64,000 bases of DNA, taken from Strigamia acuminata (taxonomy: Eukaryota; Arthropoda; Chilopoda; Geophilomorpha; Linotaeniidae). Shown one piece after another: positions 17,067-27,295 of the stretch. Position 1 is the first letter of the stretch. Each line of letters starts with the position of its first letter. Position numbers and translations under genes: made by a program. Below the pieces are notes generated by a model, which was not told the origin of the DNA, did not search any database, and was given only the letters and a program-made list of their open reading frames with translations. Location of the stretch: the NCBI GenBank assembly GCA_949358305.1, contig OX442314.1, forward strand, positions 37,173,211-37,237,210, given 5' to 3'.

Positions 17067-20000
17067 TTGTTGGAGATCCCAGTAATTGTAAAAGAAATGG
17101 AAATAAAAGCGGTAATGGACACTGGAGCCAAACGAAACCTGCTAAGCGAAGAAGTTGCAATAGCTCTTCAATTGGATTATTCACCCAGCCCTAACATTAG
17201 GCTACGTGGGATAGGAAAGGATTTGGTAGTTCCAGTGGGTAAAACAAAAATGAACATTGCAATTGGAAAACTGACCTATAGAGTGGAAGTGTTAATAGTG
17301 TCAGGATTTCATCATCAGCTCTTATTGGGGGATCCATTCATGAGGTCAACGAGAACTGTCGTCGATTATGATTTACAAAAAATCTTTGTGGGCCGGAACA
17401 ATGATAGTGGAGTAGAAGAAGCAGTTTTTCCAATAAATAGATCATTTTCGGACCAGAGTTATGTTGCCAGAGTAATGAAGAATATCTCAATTCCACCAAT
17501 GCATGAATGCGTTATACCAGTTTATTTAAATACAAAACTAACCACAGAAATGTTTATGGAACCTCTAGGAAATGTAATAGATAGGTTTGGAATTTTGTGT
17601 TGTAAAACATTAACAAATTTTGAGTATGGTAAAGGAGTTCTGCGTGTGGCTAATCCAACAAACAAATCAGTCTTTCTGAAGGAGAAATCTGCAATTGGTA
17701 AGGCGTATTACATTATCGAAATTGGGTTGTTGGATGAGAAGCAAGTGTATTGCACTGACTCCTCAACCAAAGCGGTTGAGTTGACAGATGAAAAGCAAGT
17801 ACATTGCTTTGACTTTGACTCCTCGATTGCTAAAGATAAGATGAACAAAAGCCAACAAGAGCAGATGAAGCAGTTACTTCAAAGGAATCAGGATAGATTT
17901 GCAGCCACAGACAAAGACTTAGGTAGAGTAACAACATTTAAACACAAAATTGATACGGGGGATCATGATCCAATACATTTGCAGCCTTATAGACGTTCAA
18001 TCGCAGAAAAAGAAGTAGAGGCAGAAGAGACCAGAAAGTTGCTTGAGATGGGAGTCATTAGGGAATCAGAAAGTCCATGGAGTGCACCAGTACTTCTCAT
18101 CAAGAAAAGAGACGGTAAATGGAGATTTTGTGTCGATTGGAGGAGGTTAAACGCGATCACAAAGAAAATGGTATACCCACTGCCCAGGATTGACGATACA
18201 TTGGACCAACTGGCAGGGGCCCAGTATTTTTCGATGATGGATCTTATTCAAGGATATTATCAAGTCGAAATAGATGAACAGGATCGTGAAAAAACAGCGT
18301 TTACCACTTCAAGCGGACATTTTGAGTTTAACGTCCTAGGAATGGGATTATGTAATAGCCCAGCTGCGTTTCAAAAATTGATGAACAAGGTGCTTGGTAA
18401 TCTTCTTGGCAAGGTCTGTATAGCTTATATTGACGACCTTATAATATTTTCAAAGACATTTGATCAGCATCTTCAGGATCTCGATGCTGTCTTCAGCAAG
18501 CTGCGGTTGGCAAACTTAAAGGTTAAACTCAGCAAATGTACGTTTAGTACTAATACCATCAAATATTTAGGCCACATAGTTGATTCTGATGGAGTGTCAC
18601 CTGATCCACGTAATTTGGAAAGTGTAGCTAAATTTCCAAAACCAACAAATTTGAAGCAGTTGAGAGGGTTTTTGGGTTTATGTTCGTATTATCGAAAGTT
18701 CATTCCAGGATTTGCGGACGTATCCAAGCCCTTAGCCAACTTAACTCGCAAAGATGAAGCTTTTGATTGGGGGCCACCACAGGAAACAGCGTTTAAGGCC
18801 TTACGAACAGCTTTAATTACGGTACCAGTTTTAGCACATCCAAATTTTGCAGAGCCATTCATTGTATCTACGGATGCAAGTGCTTATGGGCTCGGTGCAA
18901 TTTTGAAGCAGCGTATTAACAAGCAAGAACATGTGATTTGTTACGCCAGTCGATTGTTAAGTACAGCGGAACAGAATTACACAGCTACGGAAAGAGAATG
19001 TTTAGCCATAATATTCGGCATTAACAAGTACAGACCATATCTTTACGGTAGGAAATTTACAATTGTGACGGACCATTCTGCGTTACAATGGCTGAATAAG
19101 GTGAAAAATCCCAACGGTAGATTGGCCAGGTGGAGTTTACAACTGGTAGATTACGACTACGATGTGATGCATAAGTCAGGCAAGAAGCACACGGATGCAG
19201 ATGCTCTTAGCCGAATCCAAGAAGAGATTGGTGAGGAAGAAAAAGAAATTATTCCCTTACTACTTCTCGAAAAACTCAACTTACCTGTAGAACAGCGTAA
19301 GGATGAGAAAATTTTGGAGATCATCACCGCAATGGAGAACATTGAGCAACTTCCAAGAAACAGGAAACGTCCTTTAAAACAGTTCGTTCTCCTGGATAAC
19401 ACATTGTTTAGAAAGAAAAGTTACAATTCTCTAAACATGGAAGGAAACCTTTTAGTAGTACCGCAGCATTTACGTAAGCAAGTGTTAGAAGAAATGCATG
19501 ACGGGCTCGTAGGTGCTCATCTCGGCCTAAATAAGACGTGGAAAAGGATTAGAGTAAGATTCTTTTGGCCGAGGATATACAGGGACGTAAGGAATTACGT
19601 TCTCAGTTGTCCACATTGCGCAGGAAGTAAGTCAATGACCACTCCACAAAAAGGTTTATTACAACCTTGGTCGACGATTTCAAGACCGTTCGAGAGGATT
19701 GGTATAGACACGTTAGGAAGCTTTCCAGTTTCAAATAGTGGAAATAAATTTGTTTTTGTCATCACTGATTATTTATCGCGTGCAGTCATTGCTAGAGCGG
19801 CTCCAGCATGTACAGCGTTGGAAGCAGCAAAAACTCTTGTATTCGAGGTAATGCTCAAACAGGGAAGTCCACGCGAGATACTCAGCGATAAGGGGACAGA
19901 GTACAGGAATGAAATGATCAATGAAGTATCAGCACTGTTTAAATCCCAGCACAGATCTACTTCCGGGTACCATCCAAGGACCAACGGATTAACGGAAAGA

Positions 20001-21011
20001 TTTAATGCAACGTTTGCCAAAATGTTGACATGTTACACTAATAAAGATCACACAGATTGGGATGAATTTTTACCATTTGTCATTTTCTCCTATAATTCAG
20101 CAGTCCATGAAACAACTGGATATACCCCATATTATTTGTTGAAAGGTTATGAAGTTGATTTGAGTGTGGACGTGAACTTGAACCTTCCTCGAAAGGAATT
20201 CACTCTTCGCACTTCTAGATTTATGAGGGAGATGCGGAAAATTGCCAACGAAAGACTAGAATGGCAGAGTGAGAAAAGCAAGAGAAGATTTGATTTGGAC
20301 AGAATTGTGGTGGAATTTGAACCAGGGGAATTAGTTTACTTGAAAACTCCAAATAGGAAAGTAGGGTTAAGCGAAAAACTCCTGCCACCATTTTCTGGAC
20401 CATATGAAATAGTTAGACGCACAGCGCCAAACGATTATGAAGTAAGGAATTCATCAGGAAAGAAAACTAGTATTGTCAATGTTGAGCGTTTAAAACCATA
20501 CAAGCCGAGAGAGGAAATTCCAGAAACTATTCTGCAGGATTTACCACCAAAGAAAGTAACATTTTCTGATGAAGTGCAAGGAAGTTCGCAAAAAGACGAT
20601 CAAAATGCGGAAATTGTGAAGAAGGACGATGATCCGCGAGATAGGCCTAAAGTAGGAGCGAAGGAAAGGTTTATTGATGATGATGATCAAATTTCGTTGA
20701 GGAATTTCTTTGAATCCGGAGATAAAACGTCGGATTCGCCGGTTCTAACTGAAAGGGAGCGATTGAAGGCAATTTACGGGCCGAAAGAAATTGAGGCACG
20801 TCGAGTGAAAAAGGAAGTTGAATTGGAACAGCGAAATCAGTTGCTAAAATCGTCGCCAGACGAAAGCAAGAAGAATCGGTTGCAGAAACCATCACCAGGT
20901 GTCGCAAATGCTGTTGGCGCCGATACGCATGCGCGACGTCCTGCTGAAAGTGATTTCCGGTCACGACGACTTAGATCGCAACCACGCCAAGATTACACTG
21001 CATTTTACTAG
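17067..21011 (+). CDS. Element A pol: protease, reverse transcriptase, RNase H, integrase
   Basis: A single frame of about 1,314 residues, open from 16929 in the -1 frame relative to gag, so made as a Gag-Pol fusion. Protease active site AVMDTGAKRN lies near residue 25. RT has LDWRRLNAI-type and FSMMDLIQGYYQVE motifs and the catalytic CIAYIDDLIIF. RNase H has VSTDASAYGLGA and TERECLAIIFGI. Integrase has HDGLVGAHLG ... CPHC, then GIDTLGSFP, EILSDKGTEY and NGLTERFNAT for the DDE triad, and SGPYEIV as GPY/F module. The ~130-residue tail is charged and disordered, with no chromodomain. RT copies the RNA into cDNA and integrase inserts it. No internal stop or frameshift was seen, so the element looks competent apart from its split 3' LTR. 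Confidence 0.95.
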   Translation: MLEIPVIVKEMEIKAVMDTGAKRNLLSEEVAIALQLDYSPSPNIRLRGIGKDLVVPVGKTKMNIAIGKLTYRVEVLIVSGFHHQLLLGDPFMRSTRTVVDYDLQKIFVGRNNDSGVEEAVFPINRSFSDQSYVARVMKNISIPPMHECVIPVYLNTKLTTEMFMEPLGNVIDRFGILCCKTLTNFEYGKGVLRVANPTNKSVFLKEKSAIGKAYYIIEIGLLDEKQVYCTDSSTKAVELTDEKQVHCFDFDSSIAKDKMNKSQQEQMKQLLQRNQDRFAATDKDLGRVTTFKHKIDTGDHDPIHLQPYRRSIAEKEVEAEETRKLLEMGVIRESESPWSAPVLLIKKRDGKWRFCVDWRRLNAITKKMVYPLPRIDDTLDQLAGAQYFSMMDLIQGYYQVEIDEQDREKTAFTTSSGHFEFNVLGMGLCNSPAAFQKLMNKVLGNLLGKVCIAYIDDLIIFSKTFDQHLQDLDAVFSKLRLANLKVKLSKCTFSTNTIKYLGHIVDSDGVSPDPRNLESVAKFPKPTNLKQLRGFLGLCSYYRKFIPGFADVSKPLANLTRKDEAFDWGPPQETAFKALRTALITVPVLAHPNFAEPFIVSTDASAYGLGAILKQRINKQEHVICYASRLLSTAEQNYTATERECLAIIFGINKYRPYLYGRKFTIVTDHSALQWLNKVKNPNGRLARWSLQLVDYDYDVMHKSGKKHTDADALSRIQEEIGEEEKEIIPLLLLEKLNLPVEQRKDEKILEIITAMENIEQLPRNRKRPLKQFVLLDNTLFRKKSYNSLNMEGNLLVVPQHLRKQVLEEMHDGLVGAHLGLNKTWKRIRVRFFWPRIYRDVRNYVLSCPHCAGSKSMTTPQKGLLQPWSTISRPFERIGIDTLGSFPVSNSGNKFVFVITDYLSRAVIARAAPACTALEAAKTLVFEVMLKQGSPREILSDKGTEYRNEMINEVSALFKSQHRSTSGYHPRTNGLTERFNATFAKMLTCYTNKDHTDWDEFLPFVIFSYNSAVHETTGYTPYYLLKGYEVDLSVDVNLNLPRKEFTLRTSRFMREMRKIANERLEWQSEKSKRRFDLDRIVVEFEPGELVYLKTPNRKVGLSEKLLPPFSGPYEIVRRTAPNDYEVRNSSGKKTSIVNVERLKPYKPREEIPETILQDLPPKKVTFSDEVQGSSQKDDQNAEIVKKDDDPRDRPKVGAKERFIDDDDQISLRNFFESGDKTSDSPVLTERERLKAIYGPKEIEARRVKKEVELEQRNQLLKSSPDESKKNRLQKPSPGVANAVGADTHARRPAESDFRSRRLRSQPRQDYTAFY

Positions 21012-21911
21012 CTTTTCTTTAAGTGAACGCAAGTTATTTGCAGTGAGCGAAGGGAATTGTTATTCTCCGAGTGTGATTGACGAGGATTTCGCATATTTTC
21101 TGTGAAAGTAGGTACTTTTAATTGACGAAAGTTAATATGAACGTAGACGAGACGTGACACGATTTTGAAGTTGTATTTTCTTTTTTTTTTGAGGCGAACG
21201 CAAGTTATTTGCAGTGAACCAAGAATAACTCGAATTTACTGGTTGATTTGAACAATTTTGAGACATTTTTCTCCAGTTTTGGATAATATTAATAAAAGTG
21301 CCGAAAGTGAACAAAACGAAACGAATCTATCGCCATTTTTCCAGCAAATAAAGAGAACTTCGCACATTTTTGAAATGTTAACTTGACATTTAATTTTAAA
21401 ATTTAATAGAAATAGCTATGAATATTTAATTGGTTTAGATGAAATAATTTTTTTTGTGTATAATTTATTTTGTATTATTTGTCAATGATGTGAGCCCAGG
21501 TGTACTGGAGCGAGCAGAGACATGGTTTTTTTTTCTTATTATTGGAAGTTGATATTATTTTTTTGATTTTGATATTGTTTTCATTTTCATTCACATTGAA
21601 TGTAGTGTATATTGTTTTTTTTGAATTATTAGTTGTATAGAAAATAGGAAAACTGTAAACAAAAAAATTAATATAAGTGAGAAAAACATCAAAAAAGTGT
21701 TAATCTTGAAAGTGTATTTGTGTAATAATTGACATATGATTTTGAATTTTTGTAATTTGAAATTGTTTTTAGTAAATGTTGTTTAAAGTATAAATTTTGT
21801 GAAAGTAAGCATGAATAACAGGGAATGAACTCATATATAAGCATGAACAACAAGGGAGTTTGTTTAGTTAAATAACTTGTTTTTGGGGTCCAAAAATCTA
21901 AAGGAGGGGGC
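21012..21911 (+). other. Element A 3' untranslated region and polypurine tract
   Basis: About 0.9 kb without an ORF. GAACGCAAGTTATTTGCAGTGA occurs twice (about 21025 and 21196), a direct repeat ~170 bp apart. AAGGAGGGGGC (21901-21911) immediately before the LTR is the polypurine tract. Confidence 0.7.
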
Positions 21912-22090
21912 TGTTACGAGGTTGACGAGCACACTGTGAACCAGTTGTCGCCACCTCGCTTCCGTAACTAAACGATTCGAATTAATGCTGTAAACCCTCA
22001 CTAGAGTTCGCCTTAAGCGAATGATCTCACTAATTTACCCATTAAGTAATAGTAGAATCACCCAAGTTTACTTGGCTGATGAGGAGAACT
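21912..22090 (+). repeat. 3' LTR of element A, left part
   Basis: First 179 bp of the 3' LTR, matching 14445-14623. It stops at AACT (22087-22090), where element B is inserted. Confidence 0.93.
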
Positions 22091-23679
22091 TGTGACGATT
22101 ACCTTCTGGAGATAGCAATTGCTAAACTAAAGTGTGAACTATCCGTGTGAAAATGTAAAATATGCAAACCTGATGTTTTCTCAAAACATATAACATTTAT
22201 TCCGGTTTGAACCTTATATAAATACTATGCCTACAAGTGGCTAAAATGACGATAAGTTAAACTATACAGTTATTTGGCAAAAGCCCTGAAATAATATCAT
22301 TTGAAGGCTTCAGTCATGCAATAAGAATTTGTAACGGTCTTATTGCTGTGACGTAAAAGATGTCATCTATGAATGGCTTTGGCTTCTAAATGGTCCGGGG
22401 TTTGGTTCTAAAAGGCGTGTAAATGGTTAGGCTGGGTGGGTTATATCCGAGAGGTGCGGTTGACTTTTCTGTATCGTCACACACATCGCGTCGCAGATAA
22501 TTATTGTAATCAATAATTATTGCGAGATGTAACAATGTGAGAATAAATATTCATATTAATTCCATGGAATTGATCATGATATTTTATAGTCACAAACTTA
22601 ACTAAAACTATGAAAATAAGTAAAATATATTAAAATAGCGCCGAGCTATTTTTGCCCCGAGTGCAATCAACATCTAAGTTAGACTTAAATGTTCCGTCAA
22701 ACCAATAACGAATTGAATCGAAATATCTCGCAGGAAAGGTTATCCATCGCCGGGAAATTACTCCACTCGGTCCTGGCTGGCGGGAGAGTAACCGGGAAAT
22801 TACTCCGCGTCGATCACTCTGATAATGCGTCTGTGAAATATAAATACTCCACTCTAGATTCTACATTACCAATGCGTCTGTGAATTTTACTCCACTCTAG
22901 ATTCTGCACTCTACAACGGAATGTTGGCATGAAGCTGGAGGGAGTGCGTCTGTGGGTTGTACCCCACTCTAGATACTACACTTAAATGTGTCTGTGAATC
23001 TCTCCACTCTAGTTACTACATTTCTACAACGGAATGTTGGCATGAAGAGGCGGGAAGTGTGTCTGTGAGTCTTCTACCCACTCTAGATACTTACACTAAA
23101 TACAAAGTATTTCTACAACGGATTGTCGGAACGCAGAGAAGTATAATATGTGCTCAAGTAATATCAGTATCAAACAAAAACAGAACAAGAGCGAGCTATA
23201 TCCGTTTTGCAGGGGGATATATACTCGGTGAGGAGAATAGCTGTTCAGTGATCCAATGGGATCACTGGGCAGTCAAATCCATCCAATCCCAGATCATAGG
23301 AAGTGGATACTCAGGACATAGTCTTCTACTAGGTCCACTACAGGAACTGGATACGCAGGACACATTTTGGATTAAGTCCCTTTGACTATAATCCAAAAGG
23401 AGTCCAACTCACAGTGGGTGATGGGGGGTGACTTCACCAGGTGTAGAGTTTGCACATAATTCAATAGAATTATGTGACAAATAAATCAACTAGTATTTAA
23501 ACATCCAAAAGTATTTAAAAGTGTATAAAGTTGCAGTGGAATAAAATATAAATAGTAATTTATATTTTATTCACTCAAAAATTGTCGAAATTTGAAATTG
23601 CCGCTAAAACGTATCAGCGCCATCTATTGACAAAATAAACGTCCTAACTAACAACGTGCATGACAGTGTAACCGTCACA
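22091..23679 (-). repeat. 3' LTR of element B
   Basis: 1,589 bp, TGTGACGATT ... AACCGTCACA. At about 22820-23100 it has an internal array of irregular ~50-90-bp units built from GCGTCTGTGAAT, CCACTCTAGATTCTACA and CTACAACGGAATGTTGGCATG. ORFs read here recur identically in the other LTR and are not genes. Confidence 0.93.
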
Positions 23680-24344
23680 AGTCCCCCTTAAATATATGTT
23701 AATACCTGTATTAACATACTATTTATTCCGAATATCTTGAGGATCAAGACCACACTGTCATCTAGGGGACTCGAGCTGTAATCCTTGGTAAGCAAAAACC
23801 TTTATTTTATATCTTAATAGTATAAATAAAGAGTATTTCTTAATCAAATGCTTCAAAAAATATTTATTAAGGTTATAAAACTTTCAATTATTAATAATAA
23901 CTCCAATCTCTCTTTACAGGTGGACTTACAACTGTATCAAGAAAAACGATAACTTAAACTAACATCAAAACTCTTGTATCAAACAAATGATTAATAAAAT
24001 TTTAACAATTATTTTCACAAAACTTAACTTCTCACTGGAAATGTAATGATTTGCAAAATAACACTTTACACGTTAAAATTCAAGTATTAAAATTAGTATT
24101 TTTATAAACAAACTCACATTGACTCGTAATCAAATTTTAGCAAAATTGTTAATTTAAATATTAAAGATCTTTGAAATATCCACACAAAAAAAAAACGGCA
24201 TAAAATACACCTGAACCTGACTAAATCTTTGTTTCATCCCGGGTCAAGTAATGGAGATGGAGAAAATGGACTCGTTACTTCTGGTCTTGCCTTAAAGGGG
24301 AGAATGTCGGGAAAGTAACGGATCCCGACATCGTTGACGCTTTT
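23680..24344 (-). other. Element B 3' untranslated region and polypurine tract
   Basis: On the minus strand AAGGGGGACT abuts the LTR (polypurine tract, 23680-23689). The remaining ~650 bp are AT-rich with no supported ORF. Confidence 0.65.
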
Positions 24345-26000
24345 CTAGTCCAACTCTTCATCCTCAATAAATCCGTCCATGGATGTAACAACTTCCGAGA
24401 CGGCTGCGGGTGGAGAATTAAGTCGAATAGCTACCAATTCCGGTACTACATCTGGCTCAACGTCATGGATCAGTGGATCCAGGAGCATTCTGTGTTGTTC
24501 CTCGGTGAATACTTCCAGGGGATCCGGCCCTCCTAACGGAATAGTGTTAGCGCTGGTTGGCTCAGAAAAAACCAAGTGATGGTCGGGTAAGCCAGAGTGC
24601 CATCCCTCACGAATCAACGGGTGTGCTGCTGCTGAGACCTGTTGCAAAATCTTACACCAAATAAAAGAGCGAGTTTGAAAAGACTCCGGCCGGGATGGAT
24701 GAAAAATCCATTGGATCACGGCCAGTGGCACGCTTAAATCTGGAATTCGGTCGTTCGAAATCGACACGCTAATACGCTTAGCTGCTTCCAACAAAATTGG
24801 GAAATAATGTTCCACTTCCGCCTTAGTTTGCTCCGTGAGCGACATGTTTGGTCTTGGCATGTATGGGTGAACCAGTAAAATGACCGGTTCAGCAGCGTCG
24901 CTTACTTCGGGGAGCGGAATAGTCGCTACAATCATGTTGTTAGTCGATGTTCCCTCTGGAGAAGCGGCGGTTTGCAGACCAGAATCGGAGGCAACCGGCG
25001 GAGAATCAGACGCAACAACTGACATTGGTTCGTTTTCCGCCGAGACGACTGAAGTTCCATCAATCGCAGGGGTGGGGGTTTCCGGCTCGCGTTGTGGCTC
25101 CGTAAATCCTCCTCGTGGAGTCGAGGTGCTGGACATTTGTGCCGGGTCTACATAAATAGCCTGCTCCGGGCCCTGGTGGATGAGGCCACATTCGCGACAC
25201 ATCGCCCAATTGCGTGCTGTCGGCGTACTTAGCCCCTTGACGATAAATGGAAGAATTTCTTCATTCCACATGCTGGATATGGCAACGCGTTTACCACCGT
25301 GACAGTTCACACAGACCACGGCGTGAATGCCGGATAACAAGGACGACAACCATCCGCATCCTGCGCACAATGGGCAGAACATCAGTTTCGACTTCGGCAT
25401 GATGTTGGTTCCCAAGGCGGCAGCTTCCATGTCGCGAAATACATGTTCTCGCCGTTGCTTCCGATAAATCGGTAAGTTGAGCTCCGATAATGAGCGAGCT
25501 TGCGATGTTGGGCGGGTCAACGCCTCGGATGAAGATGCCAACGTGGACTTGGTGGGTCCTTTGGACTTGCCGGTTTTTCCTCGACTAGCGGTATCGCGAG
25601 GATTTCGTGGTCGAGCAAATGGTCTGCTGGTAGTCTGGGGCGGAGCTTCCTCATAAGATTCTTCTTCTTGTGAGAAGTCGTCTTGGCGCCGTCTCCTTGA
25701 AGCAGAACGGGAGTATTGTGACGAGTCGTCAGAAAAATCCCAATTCGGAGTCTCGTGGGGCGCATCATAGGTTACGACACGCTGACTCGCTTGACGGCCT
25801 CTGGAAGGACGTGAGTCGGTCGGGCTAACACCCATGGCGGTCCTAATTCGGGGCGGTACGAGATCCGGGTTATCACGGGCCCAGTTGGCGACGAGCTCGG
25901 GGTCAGAGGAGGGATTAACAAAGCGATAATCCGGTTCTTCAGACTCTTCTGGATCCCAATGCACGTACTGTCGCTTGCTAGCACGACCTCGGCGACTCAT
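24345..26000 (-). CDS. Element B ORF3: 551-residue Cys-motif protein of unknown function
   Basis: ATG at 26000, preceded by TTTTTTGAAGATGCA, a possible splice acceptor. The N-terminal ~200 residues are disordered, rich in Arg, Ser and Glu. A zinc-binding-like block follows: CPLCAGCG ... VVCVNCHGGK, then MCREC about 40 residues later. A Pro/Ser/Thr/Glu-rich linker comes next. The C-terminal ~200 residues look folded (LTEQTKAEVEHYFPILLEAA, PLAVIQWIFHPSRPESFQTR). I see no signal peptide or membrane segment, so it is not env. The paired CxxC with HGGK recalls the zinc ribbon of DnaJ-type proteins. ORF3 of element D has a related block (CPVC ... CENCLGEG), so a conserved accessory protein of this lineage is likely. 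Its role is unknown; nucleic-acid binding is only a guess. Confidence 0.8.
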   Translation of the reverse strand: MSRRGRASKRQYVHWDPEESEEPDYRFVNPSSDPELVANWARDNPDLVPPRIRTAMGVSPTDSRPSRGRQASQRVVTYDAPHETPNWDFSDDSSQYSRSASRRRRQDDFSQEEESYEEAPPQTTSRPFARPRNPRDTASRGKTGKSKGPTKSTLASSSEALTRPTSQARSLSELNLPIYRKQRREHVFRDMEAAALGTNIMPKSKLMFCPLCAGCGWLSSLLSGIHAVVCVNCHGGKRVAISSMWNEEILPFIVKGLSTPTARNWAMCRECGLIHQGPEQAIYVDPAQMSSTSTPRGGFTEPQREPETPTPAIDGTSVVSAENEPMSVVASDSPPVASDSGLQTAASPEGTSTNNMIVATIPLPEVSDAAEPVILLVHPYMPRPNMSLTEQTKAEVEHYFPILLEAAKRISVSISNDRIPDLSVPLAVIQWIFHPSRPESFQTRSFIWCKILQQVSAAAHPLIREGWHSGLPDHHLVFSEPTSANTIPLGGPDPLEVFTEEQHRMLLDPLIHDVEPDVVPELVAIRLNSPPAAVSEVVTSMDGFIEDEELD

Positions 26001-27295
26001 TGCATCTTCAAAAAATATAAATTTTATTTGAGAACACGAATCAAACTGTCGGTAATTAATTTAATTTCAAATTAAATTAATTGTCGACCAACAACTGGAT
26101 TAATTTCGCAATTAAATTCTTAAGTTCCTTTTGTTAGCGGGTTTCCTTCATTTGTCGAATAATTATTAACATTAATAATTATTCTTGACTTGGTAGATAA
26201 TTTCATCTTATCCTTTAAAACAATATCGTTGAAAAACTATTCAAATTAGTGTTTATTAAATAAAATAAACCTAATTTTTACATCTAAACGACATAATAAC
26301 TAAACAACCTGTCAAAATATTAAAAAATATTTTTGCAGTATTTTTAGTATCTGACAATATACATGATTTTTAACTGTACGAATAACTCTATAATTCGTCC
26401 GAGTAAAAATCTATCACCGACATCTGGTGGCGTTCGTTAGTATCATACACGTGACTTGTTAACACATGTATGCTCACCAATTTCAAAGGAATTTAAGCGA
26501 TATTTTTTATCTTTTATAAAATAAACACTTACTAACTAGGTGCAGTCCTAACAGGGTATATTTGGCTAGTTTAACGTCTAGCTTCGCGTATTTGCGAGGG
26601 CTGCTCGGTTCCGGCGACGTTGGCCGATAAAGACGTTGTGCGGCACGTGCAAATTCTAAGTCTGCCGTAATGGACGCTTAACCAAAATAAATGTCGTCAA
26701 TTAATGTCAAAATATTATTAATTTTGACAAAATATTGCTTAAATATTTACCGGAAAATCACGTAGTGAATTCGCGGGAAGGTTCCTTGTGATTTTGCCAC
26801 GAAATGGTTTCGATAATCAGCGTCGTGTCGATAATTTCTGAATTTGAACTGATATTCGTCAAATGAAAAAATCAGTAAAATAAACGATAAGTGTTCAAAA
26901 TCATCTAGATTTTAACTCACTAAAATTCAGCGAAAATCCGTTAAAGCGTCGAAAAGTCGAGAATAATCCTTGATTTCAGTCCAGTACAAAACTTGGCGAA
27001 CAAGTGAGTGATAATCTCAAACCAGGGGTTAAGGGGAGTTTCGAGGAGTAATTTGATTGGTTTGTAATTACTCATCTCGAAGTTTCTATTAACCCAAAGG
27101 GGGAAAACATAGTTTCAAGTAAATGTTTACACGTAGATTAATTTAAATACAATCGGCCGTGTAAAAATAACTCAAACATTTGTTAAATTTTATCTACATT
27201 GGTGAAATGTTTTTATTAATAAAATTTAACAATCCTTCGTGAATATGATTGGAAATATTTATTTAAAAAATAAAATATTTTCAATATATTGTGTC
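26001..27295 (-). other. Element B pol-ORF3 spacer
   Basis: About 1.3 kb with no supported ORF, mostly AT-rich. Its position parallels the long pol-ORF3 spacer in element C, which fits a shared layout in which ORF3 has its own (spliced) mRNA. Confidence 0.5.

Noticed and set aside
24345-26000. ORF3 of element B as an envelope gene
   Set aside because: No signal peptide, transmembrane helix or cleavage site visible; cysteine pattern is zinc-ribbon-like.
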